From Anaerolineaceae bacterium UBA4781 (GTDB taxonomy: Bacteria > Chloroflexota > Anaerolineae > Anaerolineales > Anaerolineaceae), in the NCBI GenBank assembly GCA_002403105.1, contig DHHD01000091.1, forward strand, positions 1,466 through 27,475: a stretch of DNA of 26,010 nucleotides, in the 5' to 3' direction. How positions within the stretch are numbered: position 1 is the stretch's first letter; each line of letters opens with the position of its first letter. Below the pieces are notes generated by a model. The model saw only the letters and a list, made by a program, of their open reading frames with translations, had not been told where the DNA came from and made no database searches. The translations under genes were made by a program, and so were the position numbers. Below are positions 15,252 through 23,951 of this stretch, one piece after another.

Positions 15252-15282
15252 AAAAAGCTGCTTGAAAAAAAGCAGCTTTTTT
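15252..15282 (+). terminator. Bidirectional intrinsic terminator between lipoprotein and radC
   Basis: A 12-bp stem (15252-15263 with 15270-15281) around a GAAAAA loop, with T runs after the stem in both orientations. It ends transcription of the lipoprotein gene on the plus strand and of radC on the minus strand. Confidence 0.9.
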
Positions 15283-15308
15283 GTTAATGATCCTTTCGTA
15301 ATGGATAT

Positions 15309-16040
15309 TCAACCGATCGTATAAGCAGTGCTTTTACCACTATTCAGATCTGATCCTTCAAATATTCCTTTTTGCTCTTTTTTAATGGATTGAAACGCTC
15401 CGGGAACAATGATCAGATGATCCAGCAAAGGGATCTCCAAAATTTCACCGGCTTTGCGGATCTCCTGGGTGATGCGCAGGTCCTCCTGGCTTGGAAACGG
15501 TTCTCCGCTGGGGTGGTTGTGCGCCAGAATGATCGCTGCAGCATGCTGCAGCAGTGCAAACTCAAAAATTTCAGCCACCCTAACCGATGAAAAACTGCGC
15601 GTACCCTGGTATAGCTTTTTCTTTTTTATTAAACGGTGACGTGTATTGAGAGCCAGCAGCCACAGTGTTTCACGGTCATTCTCTATAATATCGTATTTGA
15701 GAACTTCATAAGCTTTTTCAGGGCTGTCGATTAGCGGACGATCTTCCATCGTTTTCTGGTGCAGGCGCGAACCGAGCTCCACTGCTGCTTTGATTTGAGC
15801 AGCTTTTGCCAGCCCAATTCCATGCACGGCACATAATTCCTCCGTCTCGGCAGCGTGGATACCAGCAATACCCTGGAATTCATCCAGAAGATGAGCCCCC
15901 AGCGCCACAGCACTCTCCCCTTCTACGCCTACTCGCAATAGTATTGCCAGCAGTTCTGAATCACTCAAACTGCTGATCCCACTTTTTAACATTTTCTCAC
16001 GTGGGCGTTCTTCAAGCGGTAGATCATTGATCCGTTTCAT
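15309..16040 (-). CDS. radC: RadC/UPF0758 family protein (JAB1/MPN domain)
   Basis: 243 residues. The N-terminal part has a helix-hairpin-helix-like region (VHGIGLAKAAQIKAAVEL). The C-terminal MPN domain carries the JAMM zinc site HNHPSGEPFPSQED (His-x-His ... Asp) with an upstream Glu. The start is ATG 16040, preceded by GAGGGG; a TTG nine codons upstream would place the start inside the ribosome site and is rejected. The family was named for DNA repair, but its biochemical role is unproven. It converges on the lipoprotein gene. Confidence 0.95.
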   Translation of the reverse strand: MKRINDLPLEERPREKMLKSGISSLSDSELLAILLRVGVEGESAVALGAHLLDEFQGIAGIHAAETEELCAVHGIGLAKAAQIKAAVELGSRLHQKTMEDRPLIDSPEKAYEVLKYDIIENDRETLWLLALNTRHRLIKKKKLYQGTRSFSSVRVAEIFEFALLQHAAAIILAHNHPSGEPFPSQEDLRITQEIRKAGEILEIPLLDHLIIVPGAFQSIKKEQKGIFEGSDLNSGKSTAYTIG

Positions 16041-16178
16041 GCTTCCCCTCTTCGTTGTAAAATGCAATACTTTTTAATTTTTTCCACAAAGGTTTGCTTT
16101 CAAAATTATAGTACCGCTAGAAGAATTTGAAACAGGGAATGTTTAGGTGAGTGAACGGTCGTGAAGAAAAGTACTTAA

Positions 16179-16187
16179 TGCTATAAT
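16179..16187 (+). promoter_or_regulatory. Extended -10 promoter of the pfkB-parA-parB-amidohydrolase operon
   Basis: TGCTATAAT (TG at 16179-16180, TATAAT at 16182-16187) is a perfect extended -10. The -35 position has only TCGTGA. Transcription would begin near 16194, about 35 bases before the start at 16229. Confidence 0.6.
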
Positions 16188-16228
16188 TTTACAGATATTT
16201 AAAAAACGTTCTGAATAGCAATGCATGC

Positions 16229-17071
16229 ATGTCATCAAATGAAATTTCTTACCTGGTTCTTGGACATATAACCCAAGATCTCACCCCTTCGGGGATAGAG
16301 TTGGGTGGTACTGTTGCGTATTCCGGACTAACCGCTTGCGCTCTCGGGCATTCCGTACGAATGGTAACTGCCTATCCGCAAGATATAAAATTTCCCTCGG
16401 TAAAGCAGCCGAGCATTCATCGCTGCAATACCGAAAAAGCAACCCAATTCGAAAACATCATGCAGGATGGAAAAAGAAGTCAGTATTGCTACAGTCAGGC
16501 AGATTGCATTTTGCCAGATTGCATTCCCTCGGAATGGTTGTTATCGGATATCATCCATTGTGGACCGGTCGCGCAGGAAATTCCCTTTGAGACGGTACAG
16601 TTTTTAGCAGGGAGTTCTTTTCTATGTGCCACACCACAGGGTTGGATGCGCAGTTGGGATGAAGAGGGTTTGGTACATCCGATCACCTGGGATTGGGCAG
16701 AAAAAGCATTACCTCTGATGCAAGCTGTTGTCATCAGCGTGGATGATGTTGGTGAAGATGAAAAGGTCATTGCTGAAATGGCAAGATTGAGCAAGATCCT
16801 GGTGGTCACTGAAGCAGAAGATGGAGCTCGGGTTTATTGGAAAGGGGATGCACGTTATTTTCCTGCGCCCAATATTCCCATCGTGGATGCTACAGGAGCC
16901 GGTGATATCTTCGCGGCAGTTTATTTTTCTCGTTTATTCATCACTGGTGACGCATGGCAATCAGCCAGGATCGCAGTGCAATTGGCATCGCTTTCCGTCA
17001 GCCGTATTGGCCTGCAAAGTATTCCAACCTTGCAAGATATTCAACACAACATGGTTGAAATCATTAAGTAG
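16229..17071 (+). CDS. PfkB-family carbohydrate/nucleoside kinase
   Basis: 280 residues, slightly short for the family. The N-terminal substrate side has VLGHITQDLTPSG and GGTVAYSGLTACALG (the usual GG motif for sugar binding). The C-terminal signature VDATGAGDIFAA (~214-225) contains the catalytic Asp and the anion hole. The fold is that of ribokinase; the substrate cannot be named. The start ATG 16229 is in a GCATGCATG repeat with no clear ribosome site. Nine base pairs separate it from parA and the gene faces the same way, so it is likely the first gene of the par operon. Confidence 0.88.
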   Translation: MSSNEISYLVLGHITQDLTPSGIELGGTVAYSGLTACALGHSVRMVTAYPQDIKFPSVKQPSIHRCNTEKATQFENIMQDGKRSQYCYSQADCILPDCIPSEWLLSDIIHCGPVAQEIPFETVQFLAGSSFLCATPQGWMRSWDEEGLVHPITWDWAEKALPLMQAVVISVDDVGEDEKVIAEMARLSKILVVTEAEDGARVYWKGDARYFPAPNIPIVDATGAGDIFAAVYFSRLFITGDAWQSARIAVQLASLSVSRIGLQSIPTLQDIQHNMVEIIK

Positions 17072-17080
17072 AATAGAGAT

Positions 17081-17890
17081 ATGATGGCAAAGATATACAC
17101 ACTGGTAAATCAAAAGGGAGGGGTTGGTAAGACAACTTCTGCCATTAATTTGGGCGCTTTTCTAGGGCATTATGACCAAAGAGTACTGATCGTTGATGTT
17201 GATCCACAGGCTAATGCCACTTCCTCTCTTGGTATTGATAAATTAACAGTTAAAAAAGGTACCTATGAAGTATTGATCGGATTGACACCGATCGGTCCAA
17301 GCATCTTGCATAATCCCCGTTTAAAGATTTCCATCCTCCCCTCCTCACCCGCCCTGGCTGGTGCCGAAGTGGAATTAATGGATGTGCAAAAACGAGATTT
17401 TCGCTTACGTGAAATGATCGAACCGCTGGTCGATCGGTATGATTACATCCTCATTGATTGTCCACCCTCTCTCAGTATCCTCACCATCAACGGATTGCTG
17501 GCCGCCAAAGATGGGGTTCTCATTCCGGTTCAGTGCGAATACCTGGCGCTCGAAGGGTTGGGGCAATTGACTGACACCTTGCAGCGTATCAAACGCTCTC
17601 TGTATCCCGATTTGAATGTGCGTGGAGTTCTTCTAACCATGTATGACGGTAGAACAAAGCTTGCCATGGATGTGGTACAGGAAGTTCACAAATTTTTTCC
17701 TGACCGGGTATTTCAAACGATCATTCCACGCAGCATCCGATTGGCAGAAGCACCTTCGTACGGATTACCCATCACCGTTTATGCTCCCACCTCTTCGGCA
17801 GCCCGAGCTTATGATGCTCTGGCACGTGAGATCTTGCATCAAGATGGAAAAACAGTTCCTGATGTTGAAGAGCTGGCAACCGATGATTGA
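17081..17890 (+). CDS. parA: ParA/Soj chromosome-partitioning ATPase
   Basis: 269 residues. The deviant Walker A KGGVGKTT (12-19), the A' motif VDVDPQANATSSLG and Walker B ILIDCPPSLS identify a ParA of the MinD/ParA group. It would bind nucleoid DNA with ATP and be released by ParB, driving origin segregation. Two adjacent Met codons (17081, 17084) could start it. parB follows after 20 bp, the classic arrangement, often near the replication origin. Confidence 0.96.
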   Translation: MMAKIYTLVNQKGGVGKTTSAINLGAFLGHYDQRVLIVDVDPQANATSSLGIDKLTVKKGTYEVLIGLTPIGPSILHNPRLKISILPSSPALAGAEVELMDVQKRDFRLREMIEPLVDRYDYILIDCPPSLSILTINGLLAAKDGVLIPVQCEYLALEGLGQLTDTLQRIKRSLYPDLNVRGVLLTMYDGRTKLAMDVVQEVHKFFPDRVFQTIIPRSIRLAEAPSYGLPITVYAPTSSAARAYDALAREILHQDGKTVPDVEELATDD

Positions 17891-17910
17891 AAGAATTTGA
17901 GGAAAATCGT

Positions 17911-18780
17911 ATGGCACAAAGAAAAGGATTAGGGAAAGGTCTGGATGCGCTCATCCCCGGTGGAGATTTTTCAAGCACGACGTCTGCCGAGGGAGTAAGT
18001 TACGTACCCATTGAACGGATCAGCCCCAACCCCTACCAACCACGCTCTGAAATCCAGAACGAAGATTTGCAGGATCTATGTGCTTCTATCAAAGAACATG
18101 GAATTATCCAACCGCTCATTGTCACAGCGGATGAGAATCAGGTTGGTGATTTTATTTTGATCGCCGGGGAACGTCGCCTGCGAGCGGCAGGTCTGGCAGG
18201 TCTTGAATCGGTACCCGTCCTTATTCGTGAAAATATGACCAACCAGCAGCAATTAGAACTGGCGTTGATCGAAAATTTACAGCGCGAAGACCTCTCAGCC
18301 ATTGAAGCGGCGGAAGCCTATCAACAACTGGCAGAGGAATTCAAACTCTCCCACGAAGAGATCGCCCTGCGGGTCGGTAAAAGCCGCACCGCGGTTACCA
18401 ACACCATCCGGTTATTGAAACTCCCTCCAGACGTGATTCATGCGATTGCAGAAGGAAAGATCAGCGAGGGGCATGGTCGGGCATTATTGGGATTGGAGAA
18501 TCCTGTTGCCCAAAGCGCAGCGATGAAAAGCATTATCAATAACGATCTCAATGTCCGCCAGACAGAAGATCTGATCCGTAAACTGGTTGAACGAAAAAGT
18601 CCTTCCCCTGCTCCTAAAAAAGAAATCCCAGCAGAAATTCAAAATATCGAGAAGCAATTGCGCTCGCAATTTGGTACTAAGGTGGCTGTCAACCATGGAA
18701 AGCAGGGTGGATCGATCACATTTTTCTATTATTCTGAAGAAGAACTGGAAAATTTGATCGAGCAAATGCTGCATTCTTAA
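17911..18780 (+). CDS. parB: ParB/Spo0J chromosome-partitioning protein
   Basis: 289 residues. The start ATG 17911 has GAGGA eight bases upstream and gives the canonical N-terminus MAQRKGLGKGLDALI; a TTG eight codons upstream is rejected. The ParB N-domain contains the CTPase motif GERRLRAAG, then the helix-turn-helix LSHEEIALRVGKSRTAVTN that reads parS, and a C-terminal dimerisation region (KVAVNHGKQGGSITFFYYSEEELENLIEQ). It loads at parS and slides as a CTP-dependent clamp. I found no complete parS 16-mer (TGTTTCACGTGAAACA) in the window; only a half-site occurs inside radC. The amidohydrolase follows 3 bp after the stop. Confidence 0.96.
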   Translation: MAQRKGLGKGLDALIPGGDFSSTTSAEGVSYVPIERISPNPYQPRSEIQNEDLQDLCASIKEHGIIQPLIVTADENQVGDFILIAGERRLRAAGLAGLESVPVLIRENMTNQQQLELALIENLQREDLSAIEAAEAYQQLAEEFKLSHEEIALRVGKSRTAVTNTIRLLKLPPDVIHAIAEGKISEGHGRALLGLENPVAQSAAMKSIINNDLNVRQTEDLIRKLVERKSPSPAPKKEIPAEIQNIEKQLRSQFGTKVAVNHGKQGGSITFFYYSEEELENLIEQMLHS

Positions 18781-18783
18781 GTC

Positions 18784-20367
18784 ATGTTGATTCTCCATAA
18801 CGCGATCATTCATACCATGCATGCGCCGCAGCCGCTGGCTGAAGCGCTTGCAATTCAAGGACAGCACGTCTTCGCGATCGGCAAGAATGAAGACATCTTG
18901 AATTTAGCGGATCGTGCTAGTGAGATCGTAGACCTGCATGGTAAAAGTGTGTTACCTGGCATTACCGACGCTCATATTCATCTCTTGCAGTATGGGTTAA
19001 AACTTGCTTCCATAGATTGCGAAACGAACACTAAAAAAGAATGCTTACATAGAGTTGACGAAGTAGTTCAAAATACCCCTGCAGGAGTTTGGATTCGCGG
19101 TCAGGGCTGGAATCATAATCTTTGGGAAGACGGAATTGGTTCCAAAGATGATCTGGATGCGATCAGTAAAAATCAACCAATATATTTGGCAGCCAAATCA
19201 CTGCATGCAAGTTGGGTCAACAGCGCAGCTCTGGCATTAGCAGGAATCGATAGAAATACCACCGATCCCCCCGGTGGAAAAATAGAAAGAAATTCCTCAG
19301 GAGAGCCAACCGGAATTCTGCTTGAGTCGGCTTCTCTTCTCATTGAGAAAGTATTCCCGCCGCCCAACGATGCACAAATGCAATTTGCCCTTTTAAAAGC
19401 TCAAGAGCAGCTTATACAGTTCGGTATCACTGCTGTGCATGACATGGATGAATGGAATATCTATTCCCTTTTGGAAAAAATGAAAAAGAGCGCCGGATTT
19501 CCATTGAGGGTTGTAAAAAACATTCCTGCTAACCATCTTCAAGATGCGATCCGGAATGGTCTCTTTACGGGCATGGGAAATGAGAGTCTGCGTATCGGTT
19601 GGCTAAAATTATTCATGGATGGTGCTCTCGGACCCCAAACCGCTGCCATGCTCGCTCCTTATGAAGGTTCGCAGGATAATCGTGGGATGCTAATCCTTTC
19701 GACTGCCGAACTGATCGAGATCGGTACTTTGGCGGCTCAAAATGGGGTCAGCCTTGCCATCCATGCGATCGGGGATAAAGCGATCCGGTGTGCGTTGGAT
19801 GGAATTGAAGCAGTATCCTCATCCAATCATCTACAAAAACCCATACTCCCTCATCGCCTGGAACACGTACAGATCATTGACTCGACAGATATTCAACATA
19901 TGGCTAATCTTCGTGTGGTCGCTTCCATGCAGCCTATCCATGTGCTCTCAGATATGGAAACCGCACAGAAATATTGGGGGAAGCGTTGTGAATGCGCCTA
20001 TGCCTGGAATTCTGTTCAATCAGCAGGTATTCCGTTAATTTTCGGTTCGGATGCCCCGGTTGAATCCCCCAGCCCCTTTCTCGGCATGCACGCAGCAGTT
20101 GCACGACAAAACAGCAAGACCAATGAAACATGGTACCCACAACAAGCACTATCTATGCAAACTGCGCTCGAAGCGTATACCTGCACACCAGTCCGTATTC
20201 TTCAAAACCGATCTTCTCTTGGAATACTTTCAACTGATTCTCTGGCTGATCTCATAATCCTGTCTGCGGATCCATTCACAATTTCTGCGACATCCTTGTG
20301 CGATCTTTCCCCGCTCGCTACCATGATTGCCGGGGAATTTGTTTGGAAAAGCGCTTCTTTTTCTTAA
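18784..20367 (+). CDS. YtcJ-like metal-dependent amidohydrolase
   Basis: 527 residues, the usual length. The metal-binding DAHIH is at residues 62-66 (LPGITDAHIHL), with further metal or catalytic sites in LAIHAIGDKA, HRLEHVQIID and FGSDAPVESPSPFLG. The family (amidohydrolase 3) hydrolyses amide or imide bonds in diverse substrates and the substrate here is unknown. The start ATG 18784 lies 3 bp after parB with no ribosome site of its own, so translation is probably coupled. Its presence in a par operon is probably incidental, as no functional link is known to me. Confidence 0.88.
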   Translation: MLILHNAIIHTMHAPQPLAEALAIQGQHVFAIGKNEDILNLADRASEIVDLHGKSVLPGITDAHIHLLQYGLKLASIDCETNTKKECLHRVDEVVQNTPAGVWIRGQGWNHNLWEDGIGSKDDLDAISKNQPIYLAAKSLHASWVNSAALALAGIDRNTTDPPGGKIERNSSGEPTGILLESASLLIEKVFPPPNDAQMQFALLKAQEQLIQFGITAVHDMDEWNIYSLLEKMKKSAGFPLRVVKNIPANHLQDAIRNGLFTGMGNESLRIGWLKLFMDGALGPQTAAMLAPYEGSQDNRGMLILSTAELIEIGTLAAQNGVSLAIHAIGDKAIRCALDGIEAVSSSNHLQKPILPHRLEHVQIIDSTDIQHMANLRVVASMQPIHVLSDMETAQKYWGKRCECAYAWNSVQSAGIPLIFGSDAPVESPSPFLGMHAAVARQNSKTNETWYPQQALSMQTALEAYTCTPVRILQNRSSLGILSTDSLADLIILSADPFTISATSLCDLSPLATMIAGEFVWKSASFS

Positions 20368-21169
20368 CGAAAGAATCCATATAAATATTTAAGGGATCTT
20401 TTATTATTCACCGTCATTCCGATGGAGCGCACGCGACTGAGGAATCTCTCCATTTCCGAAAGAATTTTTTAATAGGTCACAATGCTGTAAGAAAGCATTG
20501 GAAATTAAGAATCGGATTCTTCACTTTCAGATGATTCTTTCAACTTATAGACAAATGGTTCGTTGACGCTCACCATGACTAAGTTAATATGTCACCCTGA
20601 GGGAACGCAGCGATCGAAGGATCTGTTCAAAGCAAAGTCAATAGATCTGTATGTCGCAATGAACCTTTCGGATTTGTATGAATTGTTTATTGATGAAACT
20701 TCGTGGGTGACAGATGGTTCACTGACGCTCACCATGACGTAATTGCTTGGTATTGGGAATATCCGATTCTTGGCTGGTTTATTTTGCTCATGGCGAGATA
20801 CCTCGCTACGGGATGACGTGGTAAATATGGAAATAGAGAATAACTCACTTTCTTTTTTTATCGTCATTTCGAAGGAGCATGGCGACTGAGAAATCTCCAT
20901 TTCGGTATAAATTTCTCGATAAGTCACAACGACGTAATAAGGTAGTTGAAATCGACTTTTGATGAAATGTTTCGCTTATACTCATCATGATATATATACT
21001 TGGAAGTGGACATTCTATTAATAGTTGGCTGTTTGCATTTATGAAATTTTTCGTTTTACAGCTTTGGGTGCTGTGGAAAATCCAGCAACGGGAAATCCTT
21101 TTTCTATTTTTTCCTCAATAAACAACCTACGCTATAATAAAATATACGCATTCATGAAAGAGGTTCGTT
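20368..21169. repeat. Gene-free patch of degenerate dispersed repeats
   Basis: Two degenerate direct copies of an ~80-bp unit lie at 20412-20490 and 20862-20937 (CGTCATT...GGAGC...CGACTGAG...AATCTC...CATTTC...AAGTCACAA). A second motif, TGGTTC-x-CTGACGCTCACCATGAC, occurs at 20556-20580 and 20715-20739. A third, GTCACCCTGAG...CGAAGGATCTG, lies at 20591-20625. The ends CGTCAT and ATGACG are complementary, giving inverted ends typical of the small intergenic repeats seen across many bacterial genomes. They carry no gene. Confidence 0.7.
21133..21138 (+). promoter_or_regulatory. Possible -10 element of the regulator/acetyltransferase operon
   Basis: TATAAT 32 bp before the start at 21170. No good -35 is found at 16-18 bp. 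Confidence 0.35.
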
Positions 21170-21877
21170 ATGGGATCATCCAAAGTTAACCTGGAAAAAA
21201 TTGCTCAAATAATCTCTCAAGCTCGTGTAAGTTCCGGAAAATCCTTGAAGAGCTGTGCAGATGCGATCGGCGCCACCGGTTTTCGCTATAAAAAAATAGA
21301 AAGTGGCGAGCTTTCCCCCAGTTTACCTGAATTGGAAACTCTATCCTATCTGTTTAATATTCCGTTGTCTAAATTCATTGGAGATCAAGAATTTGAGATT
21401 CCAAATCCTACCATCAGCAATTTGTCTCATCTCGTAGAAATTCGGAACAGCGTGATCGGCACTTTGCTGCAAATTGAACGCGAAAGAAAAAATATCACCT
21501 TAAAAGAAATGTCTGAACGTTGTACCATATCCCGTTCTCGACTGAAACGCTATGAATCTGGTATTTTGGAAATCCCCGTGAGTGATCTGCAAAAGATTAC
21601 AGATGTCTTATCCATGGATCTGAGTGTTTTCTTTGACCAAAACAGCCCGATCGGCATTTGGCAGAAATCGCAGCAAAACCAGCAAGCCTTTCTCGCATTC
21701 CCTGTTGATCTGCAAGCTTTCATCATCGATCCTGTGAATTTACCCTATATGGAATTTGCACAGAAATTAAAAGGGTTCCAACCTGAAGATCTGAGGGTTA
21801 TGTCAGCCGCAATTCAACTGATCTTGCAGAATCTCCCATCAGACCAGAATTCAGAGCCAGATCTAGCCAACCAATGA
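21170..21877 (+). CDS. Regulator with two XRE-type HTH domains
   Basis: 235 residues. HTH 1 is at ~8-65 (SLKSCADAIGATGFRYKKIE) and HTH 2 at ~90-145 (TLKEMSERCTISRSRLKRYE); each has the XRE recognition-helix pattern, and each is followed by a helical extension. The C-terminal ~75 residues have no motif that I can identify. The start ATG 21170 has AGAGG six bases upstream. The stop overlaps the acetyltransferase start (ATGA, 21874-21877), so translation is coupled and the regulator likely controls its own operon. Confidence 0.88.
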   Translation: MGSSKVNLEKIAQIISQARVSSGKSLKSCADAIGATGFRYKKIESGELSPSLPELETLSYLFNIPLSKFIGDQEFEIPNPTISNLSHLVEIRNSVIGTLLQIERERKNITLKEMSERCTISRSRLKRYESGILEIPVSDLQKITDVLSMDLSVFFDQNSPIGIWQKSQQNQQAFLAFPVDLQAFIIDPVNLPYMEFAQKLKGFQPEDLRVMSAAIQLILQNLPSDQNSEPDLANQ

Positions 21878-22731
21878 CGCTCCCTGCCGAAACAGTCAGC
21901 ACCTTTGATGAATTTAGTAATTCTCAAGCAGTACTTGATTTTCTAAAAAACCAAAACCGCACCCATGCACATTTGGATTGGCGCAGTCCTCTCGAATGGC
22001 TCCGCAGATCCCCCTCTTTAATTTTGCATACCGGGATAAAAATAAATGGTGTGCTCAGTTTAGCCCCCGATCCCCCTCACCTGCATTGGGTGCGTTTTTT
22101 TAGTATCCGTCAGGAATGTAAATACTCTTATGTTTGGAAAACACTTTTCTCATCCATCATGGAAAGATATCTTTTTGAAGCTGATGATTTGATCGCTGCA
22201 CTATGTTATCAAAATTGGATGGAGACGCTTTTACAAACCACTGGATGGCAAAAAGCTCAAAAAGTGATCGTCTTATTATGGCGAGGTCCACTACCCCCTA
22301 AAATGGAAAAGGAGAAAGACATCCAAATTCATAAAATGAAATTAGATGATCTTTCTCGGGTTTCTCAGATTGATGATCTGTCATTCACATCTTTTTGGAA
22401 ATTTTCCCAGACCACCATCACGCTGGCATTCGAACAATCGGCTTATTCTACAGTAGCGGTGATGGAGGGGAAAATAGTCGGTTTTCAGATCAGCACTGCT
22501 GATCTATATAGAGCGCATCTCACACGCCTGGCAGTGCTACCCGATTATCGCAATCGCAACATTGGCGCCAATCTGGTGCGGAATATGCTCTGGCATTTCT
22601 CAGTCCCCTGGATCCGTCAGGTCACGGTGAATACCCAGTATGACAACCAGGCTTCCATCCACCTTTATCAAAGAACAGGTTTTGAATATCTGGGGGAATC
22701 CTTTCCTATTTTCCAATTCCCTATCACTTAA
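21874..22731 (+). CDS. GNAT-family N-acetyltransferase with a long N-terminal extension
   Basis: 285 residues. The C-terminal half (~155-285) is a GNAT domain: strand-4/motif A RAHLTRLAVLPDYRNRNIGANLVRNML contains the acetyl-CoA pyrophosphate-binding RNRNIG, and the terminal NTQYDNQASIHLYQRTGFEYLG is the usual substrate-side motif. The N-terminal ~150 residues look like a second, degenerate GNAT-like domain (no CoA loop visible). The substrate is unknown. The start overlaps the regulator stop by four bases. It converges on the membrane protein with 3 bp between stops. Confidence 0.86.
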   Translation: MTLPAETVSTFDEFSNSQAVLDFLKNQNRTHAHLDWRSPLEWLRRSPSLILHTGIKINGVLSLAPDPPHLHWVRFFSIRQECKYSYVWKTLFSSIMERYLFEADDLIAALCYQNWMETLLQTTGWQKAQKVIVLLWRGPLPPKMEKEKDIQIHKMKLDDLSRVSQIDDLSFTSFWKFSQTTITLAFEQSAYSTVAVMEGKIVGFQISTADLYRAHLTRLAVLPDYRNRNIGANLVRNMLWHFSVPWIRQVTVNTQYDNQASIHLYQRTGFEYLGESFPIFQFPIT

Positions 22732-22734
22732 TAA

Positions 22735-23340
22735 TCACACATTGGCATTTATATTCACTGTTGGGTATATTCTTTGGAACAACTTTCGACTTACTTTTTT
22801 CACCCAACACCAATGAATAATAAGGTGGATTACAAAGGTTACCAACATTCCTATACCCGTCCAGATGTGGATCGCTTTCCATGTTCCCCGTGTAATTTGT
22901 AAAAACAGGATTGAATCACTTCCCTTTCCACCCGGTATAAAGAACAATGCTAATCCAGAAATCAAACATAGAATAAAAAAAATAGCAGCCAGGCCATCAT
23001 CAAGGATATTAAAGAAAGCCAGCTTGTTTGATTTAAGATTATTTTTCCAATTTTGAATCGAACGCCAGAACGTATTTTTAAACCATGTCAAATGAAAAAT
23101 GAAATGCAGAGATAGTAAGGCAGAGAGAATAAAACCTGTCCAGACATGGATATCAATCCAGCTTTCACGAACAAAGATGATTTCCATGTTGAAACGTACA
23201 TTGCGACCTCCTTGATAACCTGCTGGAACGTATAAAAAATAAATACTGGATAGAGTAACGACAATAAATAAAAGAAACATCAGTATATTGAGAATAAAGC
23301 GTTTCCTTGTTTCCATTGAAATAGTTAATTTCGTTTTCAT
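22735..23340 (-). CDS. Cytochrome b561-like / DUF4405-like membrane protein
   Basis: 201 residues from ATG 23340, chosen because GGAG (23350-23347) lies six bases upstream; two earlier in-frame Met codons fall in or before that site. It has four hydrophobic segments and paired His-bearing motifs, WIDIHVWTGF ... LHFIFHL and WKAIHIWTGI ... HLIIHW, the layout of di-haem cytochrome b561-type proteins. A role in membrane electron transfer is inference. The short extra-membrane loops contain no catalytic motif. No partner gene is nearby. Confidence 0.78.
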   Translation of the reverse strand: MKTKLTISMETRKRFILNILMFLLFIVVTLSSIYFLYVPAGYQGGRNVRFNMEIIFVRESWIDIHVWTGFILSALLSLHFIFHLTWFKNTFWRSIQNWKNNLKSNKLAFFNILDDGLAAIFFILCLISGLALFFIPGGKGSDSILFLQITRGTWKAIHIWTGIGMLVTFVIHLIIHWCWVKKVSRKLFQRIYPTVNINANV

Positions 23341-23422
23341 ATTCATCTCCTGCAATAACATGACCTTATTTTGACTGGTGAGTATGAAAAACTGGTGAAT
23401 TTGTTATGGGAAAACGAAGAAA

Positions 23423-23941
23423 TTAATTTTGATCCTTTTCAATTCTTATCCAAAGTACATAGAAAAGAGTTGAAAGTCTATTCAGATAAGCATATATAGA
23501 GAAATACTGCGCATCATCAGAAGAAAAAGTTGCCACCGCTTTTCTTTCCACCCTGCGCGAAATCGTACGTATCAGGTTTAATACCGCCCCACGCTTGGAA
23601 TTACCCGCCTGGATAAAAGCATGTGGGAATTTTGCATCTTCTTCAAAGGTTGTTATCCAACCTTCAAGAACCTGAATATTCTGAGTTATTTCCGAAGAAA
23701 TATTTCGGGTATTTAAATGCGAGGAACTAACTGTTGCCATGATCGTTGAAAGATGGTTTTGAATTTTTCCTAGAATTTCCTGAAGAGCAATATCGGGGGT
23801 ATCACTGCGTGCTACCCCGATCCAAGCTGTTAATTCATCGATCTCGCCAACCAATTCGATAATTGGATGGTCTTTCTTCACATGCCCCCCCCCTAACAAA
23901 TCGGTGTATCCAGTATCCCCTTTTCCGGTTTTAGCTAGCAT
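23423..23941 (-). CDS. pduO: PduO-type ATP:cob(I)alamin adenosyltransferase
   Basis: 172 residues from ATG 23941, which follows AAAGGGG; a longer frame to 24043 would overlap the upstream gene and is rejected. The N-terminus KTGKGDTGYTDLLGGGHVKK is the ATP-binding signature of the PduO type (TKTGDxGxTxL). The C-terminal region has RTISRRVERKAV and YLNRLSTLFYVLW, also conserved. It transfers the adenosyl group from ATP to cob(I)alamin to make coenzyme B12. It lies 10 bp after a peptide-binding protein gene, probably in one transcript. Confidence 0.9.
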   Translation of the reverse strand: MLAKTGKGDTGYTDLLGGGHVKKDHPIIELVGEIDELTAWIGVARSDTPDIALQEILGKIQNHLSTIMATVSSSHLNTRNISSEITQNIQVLEGWITTFEEDAKFPHAFIQAGNSKRGAVLNLIRTISRRVERKAVATFSSDDAQYFSIYAYLNRLSTLFYVLWIRIEKDQN

Positions 23942-23951
23942 TCTTGCCCCT

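Noticed and set aside
15664..15680. parS-like half-site TGTTTCACG within radC
   Set aside because: The second half does not match; a parS site is a 16-bp palindrome.
20592..20927. Minus-strand frame of 111 codons in the repeat patch
   Set aside because: It runs through degenerate repeats, has no ribosome site and resembles no protein known to me.
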